Assembly: GCF_027244095.1 (NCBI RefSeq) | Contig: NC_069657.1 | Coordinates: forward strand, 392,750,943-392,814,942 | From: Hemicordylus capensis | Lineage: Eukaryota; Chordata; Lepidosauria; Squamata; Cordylidae | Reading direction: 5' to 3' | Length of the DNA: 64,000 nt | Shown here: positions 56,190 through 64,000 of the stretch, in pieces | Layout: the number at the start of each line of letters is the position of its first letter | Numbering within the stretch: position 1 is the first letter of the stretch | Notes under the pieces: generated by a model | Database searches by the model: none | Told to the model about the DNA's origin: nothing | What the model saw: only the letters and a program-made list of their open reading frames with translations | Translations under genes and position numbers: made by a program

Positions 56190-56525
56190 TTTGTTTAATA
56201 TACCGCCTGACTCAAAAGGCTCTAGGCGGTTCACAAAAATAAACACAAAACCCCCACAATAAAACTGTTAAAAAACAGCCATTTAAAAATTCAAAACATT
56301 CAAAAGTTACTAAAAGCCTGGCTGAAAAAATATGTCTTAAGGACTCTTTTGAAGGCTGGCAAAGATGTTAAATCACGAATGTCTATCAGGAGCGCATTCC
56401 ACAGCCTAGGAGCGACTACAGAGAAGGCCCGCTCCCGAGTCACCGCCAGACGATGATCTCAATGTGCGGTGGGGATCATGCAGAAGAAGGTGCTCTCCTA
56501 GGTAACCTGGTCCTAAGCCGGGTGC
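56190..56525 (-). mobile_element. L2 LINE 3' end
   Basis: In reverse: 'gcgactcgggagcgggcctt', 'tctgtagtcgctcctaggct', 'gtggaatgcgctcctgatag' (corresponding to 'AFSVVAPRLWNALLIDI'), then 'acatattttttcagccaggc', and a tail 'gagccttttgagtcaggcgg' with 'tatattaaacaaac'. 5'-truncated, frame decayed. Confidence 0.78.
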
Positions 56526-56589
56526 TGACCCATTTGTGGAATTATTTGCCTAGGGAGGTCTGGCATGTCCCCTCTCTTGGGATTTTTAA

Positions 56590-56750
56590 GAGTTTTCAGC
56601 CATGATACTTGATGGGTGACTCTGGGCCAGTCACTTCTCTCTCAGCCTAACCTACTTCACAGGGTTGTTGCGAGGAGAAACTTGAGTATGTAGTACACCT
56701 CTCTGGGCTTCTTGGAGGAAGAGCAGGATATAAAATGTAAATAAACAAAC
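56590..56750 (+). mobile_element. MIR-type SINE, 3' part
   Basis: 'cagccatgatacttgatggg', 'tgactctgggccagtcactt', 'cacagggttgttgcgaggag', 'ggaggaagagcaggatataa', then AAAC/AAAT repeats. It has no tRNA head. Same family as 811-1047, opposite orientation. Confidence 0.8.
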
Positions 56751-57634
56751 AAATAACTAACAAGTAGCCCAGTTTCTGTGTCCCAAATTTTAAAGGTACA
56801 ATACATATTTCAGTCACTTGTTCCTACTGTGTCAATAGCTGCCAGAATGTGGCATAAAACCATGATATTTCAAATAAACAGAAACCATTCCCCACACATG
56901 CAGAAAAACTACTTCCAAGAAAGAATACATCAGTGCCTGAAAACCAGGTGATGCAGCCCTGGCTGTTTATTCCTTTCTGCCAAGGGGATCATAGGTTATA
57001 TAATGCTTTGTACCATGAACTGTTCTGCTCTGATTGGCTAGTCAAAGAGTAAAATTCCCATTTTTTAATATCCTAGTGATGGGGAAACCTCCCTTTAATA
57101 TCTGATGAGGAGCTGAACCTACTTTCTGGGTATTCTGAACTAGGCAGTTTTCACCACTAGTTCATCACTACTTTTGGCAGCTTTCTTCAGTCATTGGAAG
57201 TGATCTACCCTAGAGCAATGCCATTGATTAGGAAGACATGGATGTCTACAATGTCCAGAGCACCAGCTGAGATCTGTGATTCAGCTTCAGGACCGAGCCT
57301 CAGGATATTTATTTCTTTGATTTCTAGATCACGTTTGGCTCCTAAGGCAGTTTATAATAAGATATATAAAAACAAATAATCGTCTAGAAGTGAATCTGAA
57401 CACTCATAGGCAAAAACTTTAACCAAACAGCAAAACAATCAAAATTAGGAGTCCTCATCCCATCCATATAGGAGAGGAGTACAAATAAACAATCTATGTG
57501 CCATACTTCTAGTTTCAAAACTTCGATTCATTTATGAATAATATTTTCTTAATTGAGGCTTACTTAGGAATAAGCCCCAGGAAATCAATTGAATTAATAT
57601 CTGCATTAAAAACATTTATTATTGCCTTGAGGTA
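56751..57634. other. Unassigned stretch, no gene seen
   Basis: AT-rich DNA. In reverse, 57305-57365 resembles an L2/CR1-type tail ('ctgccttaggagccaaacg'). No exon recognised. Confidence 0.5.
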
Positions 57635-57725
57635 TGGTTCTAAAGGGGATGGAAGACATCCGTGGTGGTGGCACTCCAGATCTGGAAGCAGCGGTGCTGC
57701 TGTAGAGAACTGGGGATAGCGCTAC

Positions 57726-58611
57726 CAGTGTTACTGCAGTTTCCCCCCTTTGCTAAGCAGGTTTGCACCCTGGTTTGCATTTGAATGGGAGACATTTGTG
57801 AACACTGCAAGATATTCCCCTCAGGGGATGGGGCCACTTTGGGAAGAGCACCTGCATGCTTGCACGCAGAAGGTTCCAAGTTCCCTCCCTGGCATCTCCA
57901 AGATAGGGCTGAGATTGACTCCTGCCTGCAACCTTGGAAAAGCTGCTGCCAGTCTGGATAGACAATACTGAGCTAGATAGACCAATGGTCTGACTCAGTA
58001 TAAGGCAGCTTCAGCAGTGTAGGGAAGCTGGTGGCGGCCTGTGTGTGGCCACCGCTGCGGCCCCCTAGCCCTGTCCCCACTTCTGACATCAGACACGGGG
58101 GCCCAGCTAGCCACGCCCCCTCGTCTGACGTCAAACGCCAGACGCGGGGGATGTGGTCTCCCTCCCAAAGGGGGCCGTGTGGCCCCTTTTGGAAGGGAGA
58201 TTGGCTCGCACTGCGTGGCTCGCAGGGAGAGCTCTCTAAAAGGCAGGGAGAGCTGTTCCGGCCACACTGCCAATGCAGTGTGGGCCGATCTCTCTCCTAA
58301 ACATGGTCGCGCGGTCCCGTTTGGGAGGGAGATCAATCTGGCAGTGAGGCCAGGAGCGGCTCTCCCTGCCTTTAAGGCAGGGAGAGTCACTCTGGCCATG
58401 CTGCCGATGCAGCGCGGGCCGATTTCGGCTCCAAATGGGGCCGCGTGACCCTGTTTGGGACTGAAATAATGACCCTGTGTCTGACATCAGACACGGGGGA
58501 GTGTGTCTGGGGCTGTGCTCACGGCCCCTGATTGGTGGTAGCCCAGCTTCTTTGAACCCGTTTGCCCAATGGTGGCTCCGCCTCTGGGCAGCTTTCTTTG
58601 TTCCTATGATA
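57726..58611 (+). mobile_element. 5S-rRNA-derived SINE, split by a hAT
   Basis: The 5S-like head at about 57751-57793 has 'tgctaagcaggtttgcaccc' and 'ggtttgcatttgaatgggag'. The body contains 'tctccaagatagggctgaga'. The 3' end 'gactcagtataaggcagctt' stops at 58011. After the hAT the SINE resumes at 58587 with the duplicated 'ggcagctt' and then 'tctttgttcctatg', the CR1-like tail. The 5' limit is approximate. Confidence 0.75.
58012..58586. mobile_element. Non-autonomous hAT inserted in a 5S SINE
   Basis: It starts CAGCAGTGTAGGG and ends GGCTCCGCCTCTG. Perfect 8-bp duplications 'ggcagctt' lie at 58004-58011 and 58587-58594, and the SINE reads continuously once one copy is removed. The interior is CpG-rich with repeated 'ctgacatcagacacggggg' blocks near 58086 and 58480, and repeated 'ggcagggagag' blocks. 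The terminal inverted repeats are weak beyond CAG/CTG. No transposase. Confidence 0.82.
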
Positions 58612-59009
58612 GCACTGCCACTGGTTCTCTGCACTGACATTGGTGCTTCTGGATCTGTGGCAGTGGCAATGTCTTCCGTCCCCTTTCGAACTGTACATCA
58701 TGTCAGCCATTATATCATTATTGGCTGACATGATGCACAATGCTAATGGGGCTGGAAGATATTGACAGCACCACTGCTGTGCTCACGGAAGCTGCTGCAC
58801 TGCAGTCCCAACTGGCAACTGCTCCATCTCCATCTCCATGGTTTCTCCCACTCACCACAATGGGAGAATACACAAAGATGCAGCTTCTATAGCGGCTGGT
58901 TGGGACTGTGGCACTGCTGCTTCCATGTACACTAGTGGTGGCAGGCAGCAGTGATGTCTTCTGTCCCCATTAGCACTGTGCATCATATCAGCTATTGTTG
59001 TTGCTGTTA

Positions 59010-59290
59010 AAAGGTTTGCCCCGCCTTTCTCAAAATTCAGAACATCTCCCACTAATAATACATCTGTACAACACTTTCAAGTGTTCAGAGTGCCCCACAT
59101 GAATTATTTTAAAATTTGTACAACAGCCCTGAAAGGTAAGTATTCTCACAGAGCAGCTGGAGAGCTGAGCTTGAGAGGGAGTGGCTCCTCTAAGGCCAGC
59201 AGCAGGTTCCTTCGTGAGTTCACAGCAGAGGTGAGATTCAAACCAGGAGAATCCTGATTTGCGGCTCAGTCTCTATGCTGTACCAGCTCT
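59010..59290 (-). mobile_element. MIR-related tRNA SINE, old copy
   Basis: On the minus strand: head 'gagctggtacagcatagaga', box B-like 'ggtttgaatctcacc', core remnants, then 'cttacctttcagggctgttg' and a worn tail. Diverged from 811-1047 but with the same architecture. Its 5' side meets the AAC repeat where R4 copy 2 is inserted. Confidence 0.6.
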
Positions 59291-59310
59291 AACAACAACA
59301 ACAACAACAT
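59291..59310 (+). repeat. (AAC)n at the R4 insertion point
   Basis: Six AAC units immediately before the R4 5' end. Confidence 0.9.
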
Positions 59311-60712
59311 CCCCCAGTGAGGCACTACGTTGGCGTGGTTGTGGGGCTTGCGTGCTCTCAGGAAGGTGAGAGCTATGCCAGAGGTCCAACCATACTGGAC
59401 AGGTCTCACCAGAGGAGCCAGACAAAGAGTGCCTCTCCCATCAACAATATGGTGAGACATAATTTTAATAAATCTATACCGGATCGGTTGTCACCGGGGT
59501 CAACAAGGACTGCGCCAGGTGCTGGAGTCCCTGAACATCTGGTGGCAAGTGGGCTACAGGACTCAGGATCTTCAGTTGAGCAACCAGGGCTGGAGACTGC
59601 AAGGTTACTGTAAGTAATGTCGCTTAACCGGAAAAAATATACGAAAAATGCCAACAAGGAAATAATGATCTGCTATTACAAGTCTAGTCCAACTAGAAGA
59701 GGTTATTTTAAAAGAATGTACCAAGACTATATAAAGGACAGTGAAGAAGATGCACTTAAAATGGTCAATAACAAGAAACTATTCAACACCAATGAAACAA
59801 AGCAGGCCTACAAGAAAGAATAAGTCAAGAACCGAGCAGAAAAATGGAAAAATAAGCCCCTGCATGGTCAATACTTGCACAATATAAGTGGAAAATCAGA
59901 CATCACCAAGACCTGGCAATGGCTTAAGAATGGCAACTTGAAGAAAGAAACAGAGGGTTTAATACTGGCTGCACAAGAACAGGCACTAAGAACAAATGCA
60001 ATAAGAGCAAAAGTAGAAAAATCCACCACAAACAGCAAGTGCCGCCTTTGTAAAGAAGCAGATGAAACAGTGGACCACCTGATCAGCTGTTGTAAGAAGA
60101 TCGCACAGACTGACTACAAACAAAGGCATGACAAGGTAGCAGGGATGATACACTGGAACATCTGCAAAAAATACAAGCTACCTGTAGCCAAGAATTGGTG
60201 GGACCATAAAATTGAAAAAGTTGAAGAAAATGAAGATGTAAAAATATTATGGGACTTCCGACTACAAACAGACAAACATCTGCCACACAATATACCAGAT
60301 ATAACTGTAATTGAGAAGAAAGAAAAACAAGTCAAAATAATTGACATAGCAATACCAGGGGATAGCAGAATAAAAGAAAAAGAAATAGAGAAATCACCAA
60401 ATACAAAGATCTACAAATTGAAATTGAAAGGCTGTGGCAGAAAAAGACCAAAATCATCCCAGTGGTAATTGGCGCCCTAGGTGCAATTCCAAAACAACTT
60501 GAAGAGCACCTCAACACCATAGGGGCCACAGAAATCATCATCAGCCAATTACAAAAAGCAACTTTACTGGGAACAGCCTATATTTTACGACGATATCTAT
60601 AATAACCAACAGTATTGATGATAAAATTCAGCCATCCCAGGTCCTTGGGAAGGACTCGATGTCTGGATTAAACAAACCAGTCAATAACACCTGTCTGACT
60701 GTGTAAACAAGA
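59311..60712 (+). mobile_element. Internally deleted R4/Dong element
   Basis: Both ends match the full copy: 59311-59725 corresponds to 39515-39928, and 59726-60712 corresponds to about 42217-43208. About 2.29 kb holding the whole RT is missing at a junction with a few bases of microhomology (around 'ccaaga'). Unlike ordinary 5'-truncated LINE copies, it keeps both termini. It is flanked by AAC and AATAAC-like repeats. By eye it is only slightly diverged from copy 1. Confidence 0.88.
59875..60468 (+). pseudogene. R4 C-terminal zinc knuckle and restriction-like endonuclease remnant
   Basis: An open 197-codon frame carries 'CRLCKEADETVDHLISCC' (zinc knuckle, about 60.04-60.10 kb) and 'PDITVIEKK...IIDIAIPGD' (nuclease, about 60.29-60.37 kb). 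The upstream frame has stops near 59611 and 59821 where copy 1 has Glu and Gln codons. Downstream, a one-base loss in an A-run near 60390 shifts the frame, so the last ~70 residues seen in copy 1 are lost. The nuclease core itself is uninterrupted. Probably inert. Confidence 0.8.
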
Positions 60713-61061
60713 AATAATAACATAAATAATGTAATAGCCATGAAATATAAATGGCAGCAATAAAAGTAGTATAAAGTATAACAGCAGAAAATATGCATTG
60801 GATGGATATGTAAATTTCTTCTGCCTCCAGTTGTGGTTAATGGGAGCTAAGAGACTTTCTTCCTCCCCAGATGAAGATAGCCTCACTATAACTTCAGGAC
60901 AGCTACAAGTCAATTATACCTACCAACCTACTAGGTTTGTATCACTGACGATGCTCGAGGCAATTTACATGCAGTTATTCTGCTATTTCCACAACAAACT
61001 TAAGGGGCAGATTAAACTGAATTACTTACTCAAGACCACCCACTGAGCTCCTTCTTATTTA
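60713..61061. other. Unassigned spacer, possible worn SINE
   Basis: AT-rich DNA. 60.88-61.02 kb has vague L2/MIR-like composition, but I cannot assign it. Confidence 0.4.
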
Positions 61062-61235
61062 ATTTTATTTATTTATTTACTTATTTACTTGCTTGCTTAC
61101 TTACTTACTGCATTTACTTACTTATTTTATGTACATCCTGCTCTTCCTCCAAGGAGCCAAGAGCTGTGTACATGGTTATGTTTGTCCTCACAACAACCCT
61201 GTGAGGTGGGTGAGGCTGAGAGAGGTGTGACTTGG
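61062..61235 (-). mobile_element. MIR-type SINE, 3' part
   Basis: In reverse: 'cctcacagggttgttgtgag', 'gctcttggctccttggagga', 'agagcaggatgtacataaaa', then a long TAAG/TAAA tail (61062-61125). The tRNA head is absent. Confidence 0.78.
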
Positions 61236-61290
61236 ACCTACTGCTCCGCACTTGCCCTAGTGTGTTTCATTTGCAGCATTTACTTGGCAC

Positions 61291-61440
61291 CAGGGGCGTA
61301 GCCGTGTTCACCTCTCTCTCTGACAACCCCTCAGAGTGAGGGAGATAATGGAGAAAATAGGGAGGGGTGGATCTGGGGCCCCTCAGGAACTAGGGGTCTG
61401 GGTTCTTTGAACCCTTTGCTCAATTTTAGCTACACCCCTG
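61291..61440. mobile_element. Short non-autonomous hAT element
   Basis: Ends CAGGGGCGTAGC and GCTACACCCCTG are identical to those of 2741-2908, with matching interior ('agagtgagggagataatgga', 'gttctttgaaccctttgctc'). Target duplications are 'cttggcac' and 'cttggcat' (7/8). Confidence 0.9.
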
Positions 61441-61497
61441 CTTGGCATAGATCAAGTCAATTAAAGCAGCAAGAGAACAGCAGGTGGGGTCCAGAGA

Positions 61498-61687
61498 CAG
61501 AAGTGCACCTAGGTAATTTTGGAGCCTGGACCTAAAGGCCTTTGGAGGCCCCCCTCCAAATTAAGATCATCATGCTCCGCCGAGCGACCATACCACCTGG
61601 GACAGACTAAAGAGGATTGGGGGGGGGACCAGGGGCTGTGGAGGCCCTGGACTTCAGCCCCGAAGTCCCAGGGTAAAAGCACCTCTC
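61498..61687. mobile_element. Short non-autonomous hAT element
   Basis: The left end CAGAAGTGC and the reverse of the right end GAGAGGTGC form a short inverted repeat. Perfect 8-bp duplications 'tccagaga' lie at 61490-61497 and 61688-61695. 'aattttggagcctggaccta' is shared with the end of the hAT at 22697-23193. Confidence 0.8.
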
Positions 61688-61695
61688 TCCAGAGA

Positions 61696-62689
61696 GCACT
61701 GTTGGGCAGTACAACCCTGCTGGTGATCCTTTTGATCCTATCCAGTATGTAATCATAAATCCTGCTTAGCACAGAGGTGACTTCGACTGCCTTCCATGTT
61801 GGAGATGAAGTTCCAGTGCATTGACCTTTTGCACCTACTGTCCTAATGACCACTAGGGGCATTGGGAGTAGAGGTAGTGAGTGAGGGTCTCCTTACCTGT
61901 CTCTACTCTATGACCCCAGGACTGACTCTTCAGCACTTCCTGTGCTGAGCCACAATTCTTCCTTTGCTCCTAGAGCAGATAGAAACATCTCTCTCTCTCC
62001 CTTCTTACCTATTCATTATGTAGTCCTTTAGATTAGTTTCAGGCCTTTCCCATCCAAGTGTACTTAACCAATAAATACTTAGGATTTAGTTCTACAAGGA
62101 TCTCCATGTGTTTTCGCTAAACAGCTGCAATAACTAAACCATCCTCTGCTACCCACTCTAACTGGAGTGTGTGCCCATTCCTTAGTGCTCTGTTGTTTTA
62201 CCCACTGGGGTAAAAATTAACAACCTCTAACATTCCAGCTCCACCATTCTAGTGTGGAATAAGGAATCAGTCTTCCCACAATGTGGCCTTCAGCCAATTA
62301 GCCTTTCAGAGCGTTCACATTTTCAGTCTGCTCCCAGATCAAAATCAGAAGGCATTCGCGGACCCCAGAGAGAGAGAGAGAGAGAGGAGGAGGAGGGCTG
62401 CACGATGGGTGCTTTCTTTGTGGCACAAGAAGCAGCCACTCCCGGGGGTGACTTTCTGCTCACCAGATACAGACGTGAATGTTCCTCAGAAAGGTCGAAC
62501 TGAGCCTCAGGAAGCACGTCGTGCCATCAAAATACAGTGTACGCATTTGCACATGCCCACTTCTAGGGCCCTATGGGTTCTTTGCCCCCCGTGGCTAGTA
62601 TGCCTTGCTGATACGCCTAAACTCCTCACCTCTGTTGCACAGTCTGAACCAGGCTTTAAAATAAATCCATCCTAGGCGTCCGGGGAGAA
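61696..62689. other. Unassigned stretch, no gene seen
   Basis: Mixed DNA leading into the CpG-rich segment. A (GA)n run lies at 62369-62391. No exon supported. Confidence 0.5.
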
Positions 62690-63520
62690 ATACTCCGTTT
62701 GGGGAAAGGGGCGAAATCGCGTTGGTCACTGCCCTGCTGGAAATCCTCCCCTCCAACCCTTGGGCGAGCTTCCCTTGGTACCGCCTTGGTAGAGAGAGCG
62801 AGAGCGAGAGCATCTAATGCGGGGAAGGGGAGGCGAGAGGAGGAGATGGCCAGAGGGTTTCCAGCAGGAGAGCACGCAATGCAAACTCTGCACGCAACGG
62901 GGAGGTGACATTCGCAGGAAAGGAAACTTTTGCAGCCTCCAGGGATAGGAGAGGAGGAAGGTCCCCCCCCCTCCCGCGATCATCTAACAGGGTTTGGGTT
63001 TCTGTCCCCCTCGGTCTCCCCCCGCCCCGCCCCCGCCCTACTGGGCACTTTCTCCCAGCATGTGGCTTGGGAGTCGATTGAGCGTGGTGGCCGCAGCCAG
63101 GTGAGAGGCGGCGAGCCAGGTCCCGCTGGAAGAGGCAGAGGCACTCTTGGGCTGCCTGCAGAAGTCCTGCCAGGCAGCGAGCGGAACGGGAGCCAACGGC
63201 GACCTGCCCGGGAAGCCCCTGCCGGAGGAGTCGCTCCACTTAGGAGCTGCTCCTGCTGGCTGCTGAAGATCTCCAGCAGCAGCAGCAGCAAGCCTAAGGC
63301 CACCAGCCAGCACGGAAGGCTGCCTGCCTGGAGGGTAGCTGCAGCACTGTGTCTGCTGCCAGGCAGGGTCGGAGGGTGCCGCCGCCGGCGCCTGCCCGCC
63401 TGCCCAAGAGCTGCCAAAAGCCTCGTCACGACAACTTGGGTCCTCTTCTCCGGCTCTCCCTCGCCAGTTCAGGGAGTCGAACGGAAACTGCTGCTGTGCG
63501 CGGAGCTCAGCCTTGGCTGG
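62690..63520 (+). promoter_or_regulatory. CpG island, candidate promoter region
   Basis: The highest CpG density in the window outside transposons. It has GC-box-like 'ccccgccccgcccccgccc' near 63020, no transposon signature and no clear TATA box, as in many vertebrate CpG-island promoters. Long frames on both strands (232 codons plus, 149 minus) are compositional. It lies near the right edge, so the gene body, if any, would be outside. Strand is inferred from the candidate splice donors. Confidence 0.5.
63060..63100 (+). CDS. Candidate first coding exon, option 1
   Basis: An ATG with A at -3 opens 13 codons (MWLGSRLSVVAAA) ending at CAG|GTGAGA, a good splice-donor match at 63101. I do not recognise the peptide. 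It could equally be a chance match in GC-rich 5' UTR. Confidence 0.15.
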
Positions 63521-63524
63521 AGTG

Positions 63525-63568
63525 ATGATGATGAACCAGAGAGATCCGGGAGAAGCTCTGGTGGACAG
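63525..63568 (+). CDS. Candidate first coding exon, option 2
   Basis: Three consecutive ATGs open MMMNQRDPGEALVD, and a candidate donor CAG|GTCAGT lies at 63568/63569. The frame closes soon after the donor, as intronic sequence would. The peptide is hydrophilic and I cannot name it. The window holds no later exon to test it. Confidence 0.2.
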
Positions 63569-63676
63569 GTCAGTCTAGCTCATAGTAGCAAACGTGTTTC
63601 TGTCTGTCCCGTACTTGTCAGGTCATAAGGTGGGAAGGCGACACTTTGCCTGGCTGCAGCAAGGGGTGAATTAAAG

Positions 63677-63810
63677 CAGCGTTGCTTAAGCTTGGGCCCC
63701 CAGATGTTGTTGGACTACAACTCCCATCATCCTCAGCCACAATGCCATGTCTGGGGATGATGGGAGTTGTAGTCCAACAACATCTGGGGGCCCAAGGTTA
63801 GGCAACCCTG
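63677..63810. mobile_element. Palindromic hAT MITE
   Basis: It begins CAGCGTTGCTTAAGC and ends GGTTAGGCAACCCTG, with target duplications 'aattaaag' and 'aattaaaa' (7/8). The arms carry 'ggactacaactcccatcatc' in both orientations. If the CpG island is a promoter, this MITE lies in the first intron. Confidence 0.9.
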
Positions 63811-64000
63811 AATTAAAACAATACTAATTCAGTATTAGTATTGTAATATTATTAGTATTAGTAACTCCCCACACCCGTTCTTAGGGGAATTTGCCCAAGG
63901 AGGTGACTGATTCTCTGCCCAGCCCTATGATAATTTTCGTTTGAACTTCTTAGTATAGCTTTCTTCCCCGGATGCTAGGAGCATAGCCTGGGGTGAGAAA

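Larger units (their letters stand above)
57635..58995. repeat. Alternating inverted units around a SINE and a hAT
   Basis: A unit containing 'ctaatggggctggaagat' (or close variants such as 'ctaaaggggatggaagac') occurs four times in alternating orientation: about 57635-57725 (+), 58600-58698 (-), 58712-58850 (+) and 58870-58995 (-). The 58.6/58.7 pair meets in a sharp palindrome ('catcatgtcagcca', 'tggctgacatgatg'). The first gap is filled by a 5S SINE and a hAT. Family unknown. Confidence 0.6.

Noticed and set aside
57751-57793. Possible 5S rRNA gene or pseudogene
   Set aside because: Only the internal promoter region is 5S-like. The flanking sequence is a dispersed repeat shared with two other sites.
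62930-63628. 232-codon open frame at the CpG island
   Set aside because: The opposite strand is equally open, the peptide is low-complexity, and likely splice donors fall inside it.

Overview
This window looks like squamate reptile (lizard or snake) genomic DNA, mostly intergenic or intronic. The evidence is the repeat fauna: Sauria-type SINEs with Bov-B-like 3' ends, MIR/CORE-type tRNA SINEs with L2-type tails, CR1/L3, L2, L1 and R4/Dong LINEs, many short hAT elements, Helitron-like elements, Ty3/gypsy relics and dense microsatellites. I found no complete host protein gene. Nearly all long open frames belong to mobile elements or to GC-rich or simple sequence. The best host-gene signal is a CpG-rich segment at the right edge (62.69-63.57 kb) that could be a promoter with a first exon whose body lies outside the window.

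Layout. 0-14.4 kb is AT-rich, sparse DNA with isolated SINEs, a small hAT (2741-2908), a Helitron-like element (3107-3518), a 5S-rRNA-derived SINE (8011-8312) and a long palindrome (about 10.26-10.56 kb). 14.4-19 kb is an insertion cluster: a hAT, a second Helitron-like element, a solo LTR with a 5-bp target duplication, a Sauria SINE and several hAT MITEs, one inserted inside another. 20-26 kb holds two larger non-autonomous hATs, two Sauria SINEs, a (CT)n(CA)n tract and an inverted repeat enclosing a 5S SINE. 26.6-31.3 kb is a block of LTR-element fossils, including a Ty3/gypsy pol relic. 32-34.1 kb is a decayed CR1/L3 LINE interrupted by one arm of a 270-bp inverted repeat.

39.5-43.2 kb is an almost complete R4/Dong LINE. 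An internally deleted relative lies at 59.3-60.7 kb. 45.7-47.0 kb is a second LTR fossil, in opposite orientation to the one at 26.6 kb. 48.4-50.1 kb is an L2 LINE. 52-57 kb holds 3' ends of CR1, L1 and L2 plus nested short repeats. 57.6-59.0 kb has alternating inverted units around a 5S SINE split by a hAT.

Relationships. Several SINE families pair with LINEs present here through shared 3' ends: MIR-type and the L2-tailed short repeat with L2, and the 5S-derived SINE with CR1/L3. The Sauria SINE's presumed partner, Bov-B, is not seen. About a dozen hAT insertions can be delimited to the base because 8-bp target duplications survive. I do not see a convincing new functional system. The most informative points are the 5S-derived SINE with a CR1-like tail, the R4 deletion derivative that keeps its nuclease domain, the nested hATs, and the hAT MITE arms that resemble the ZNF143 binding motif.
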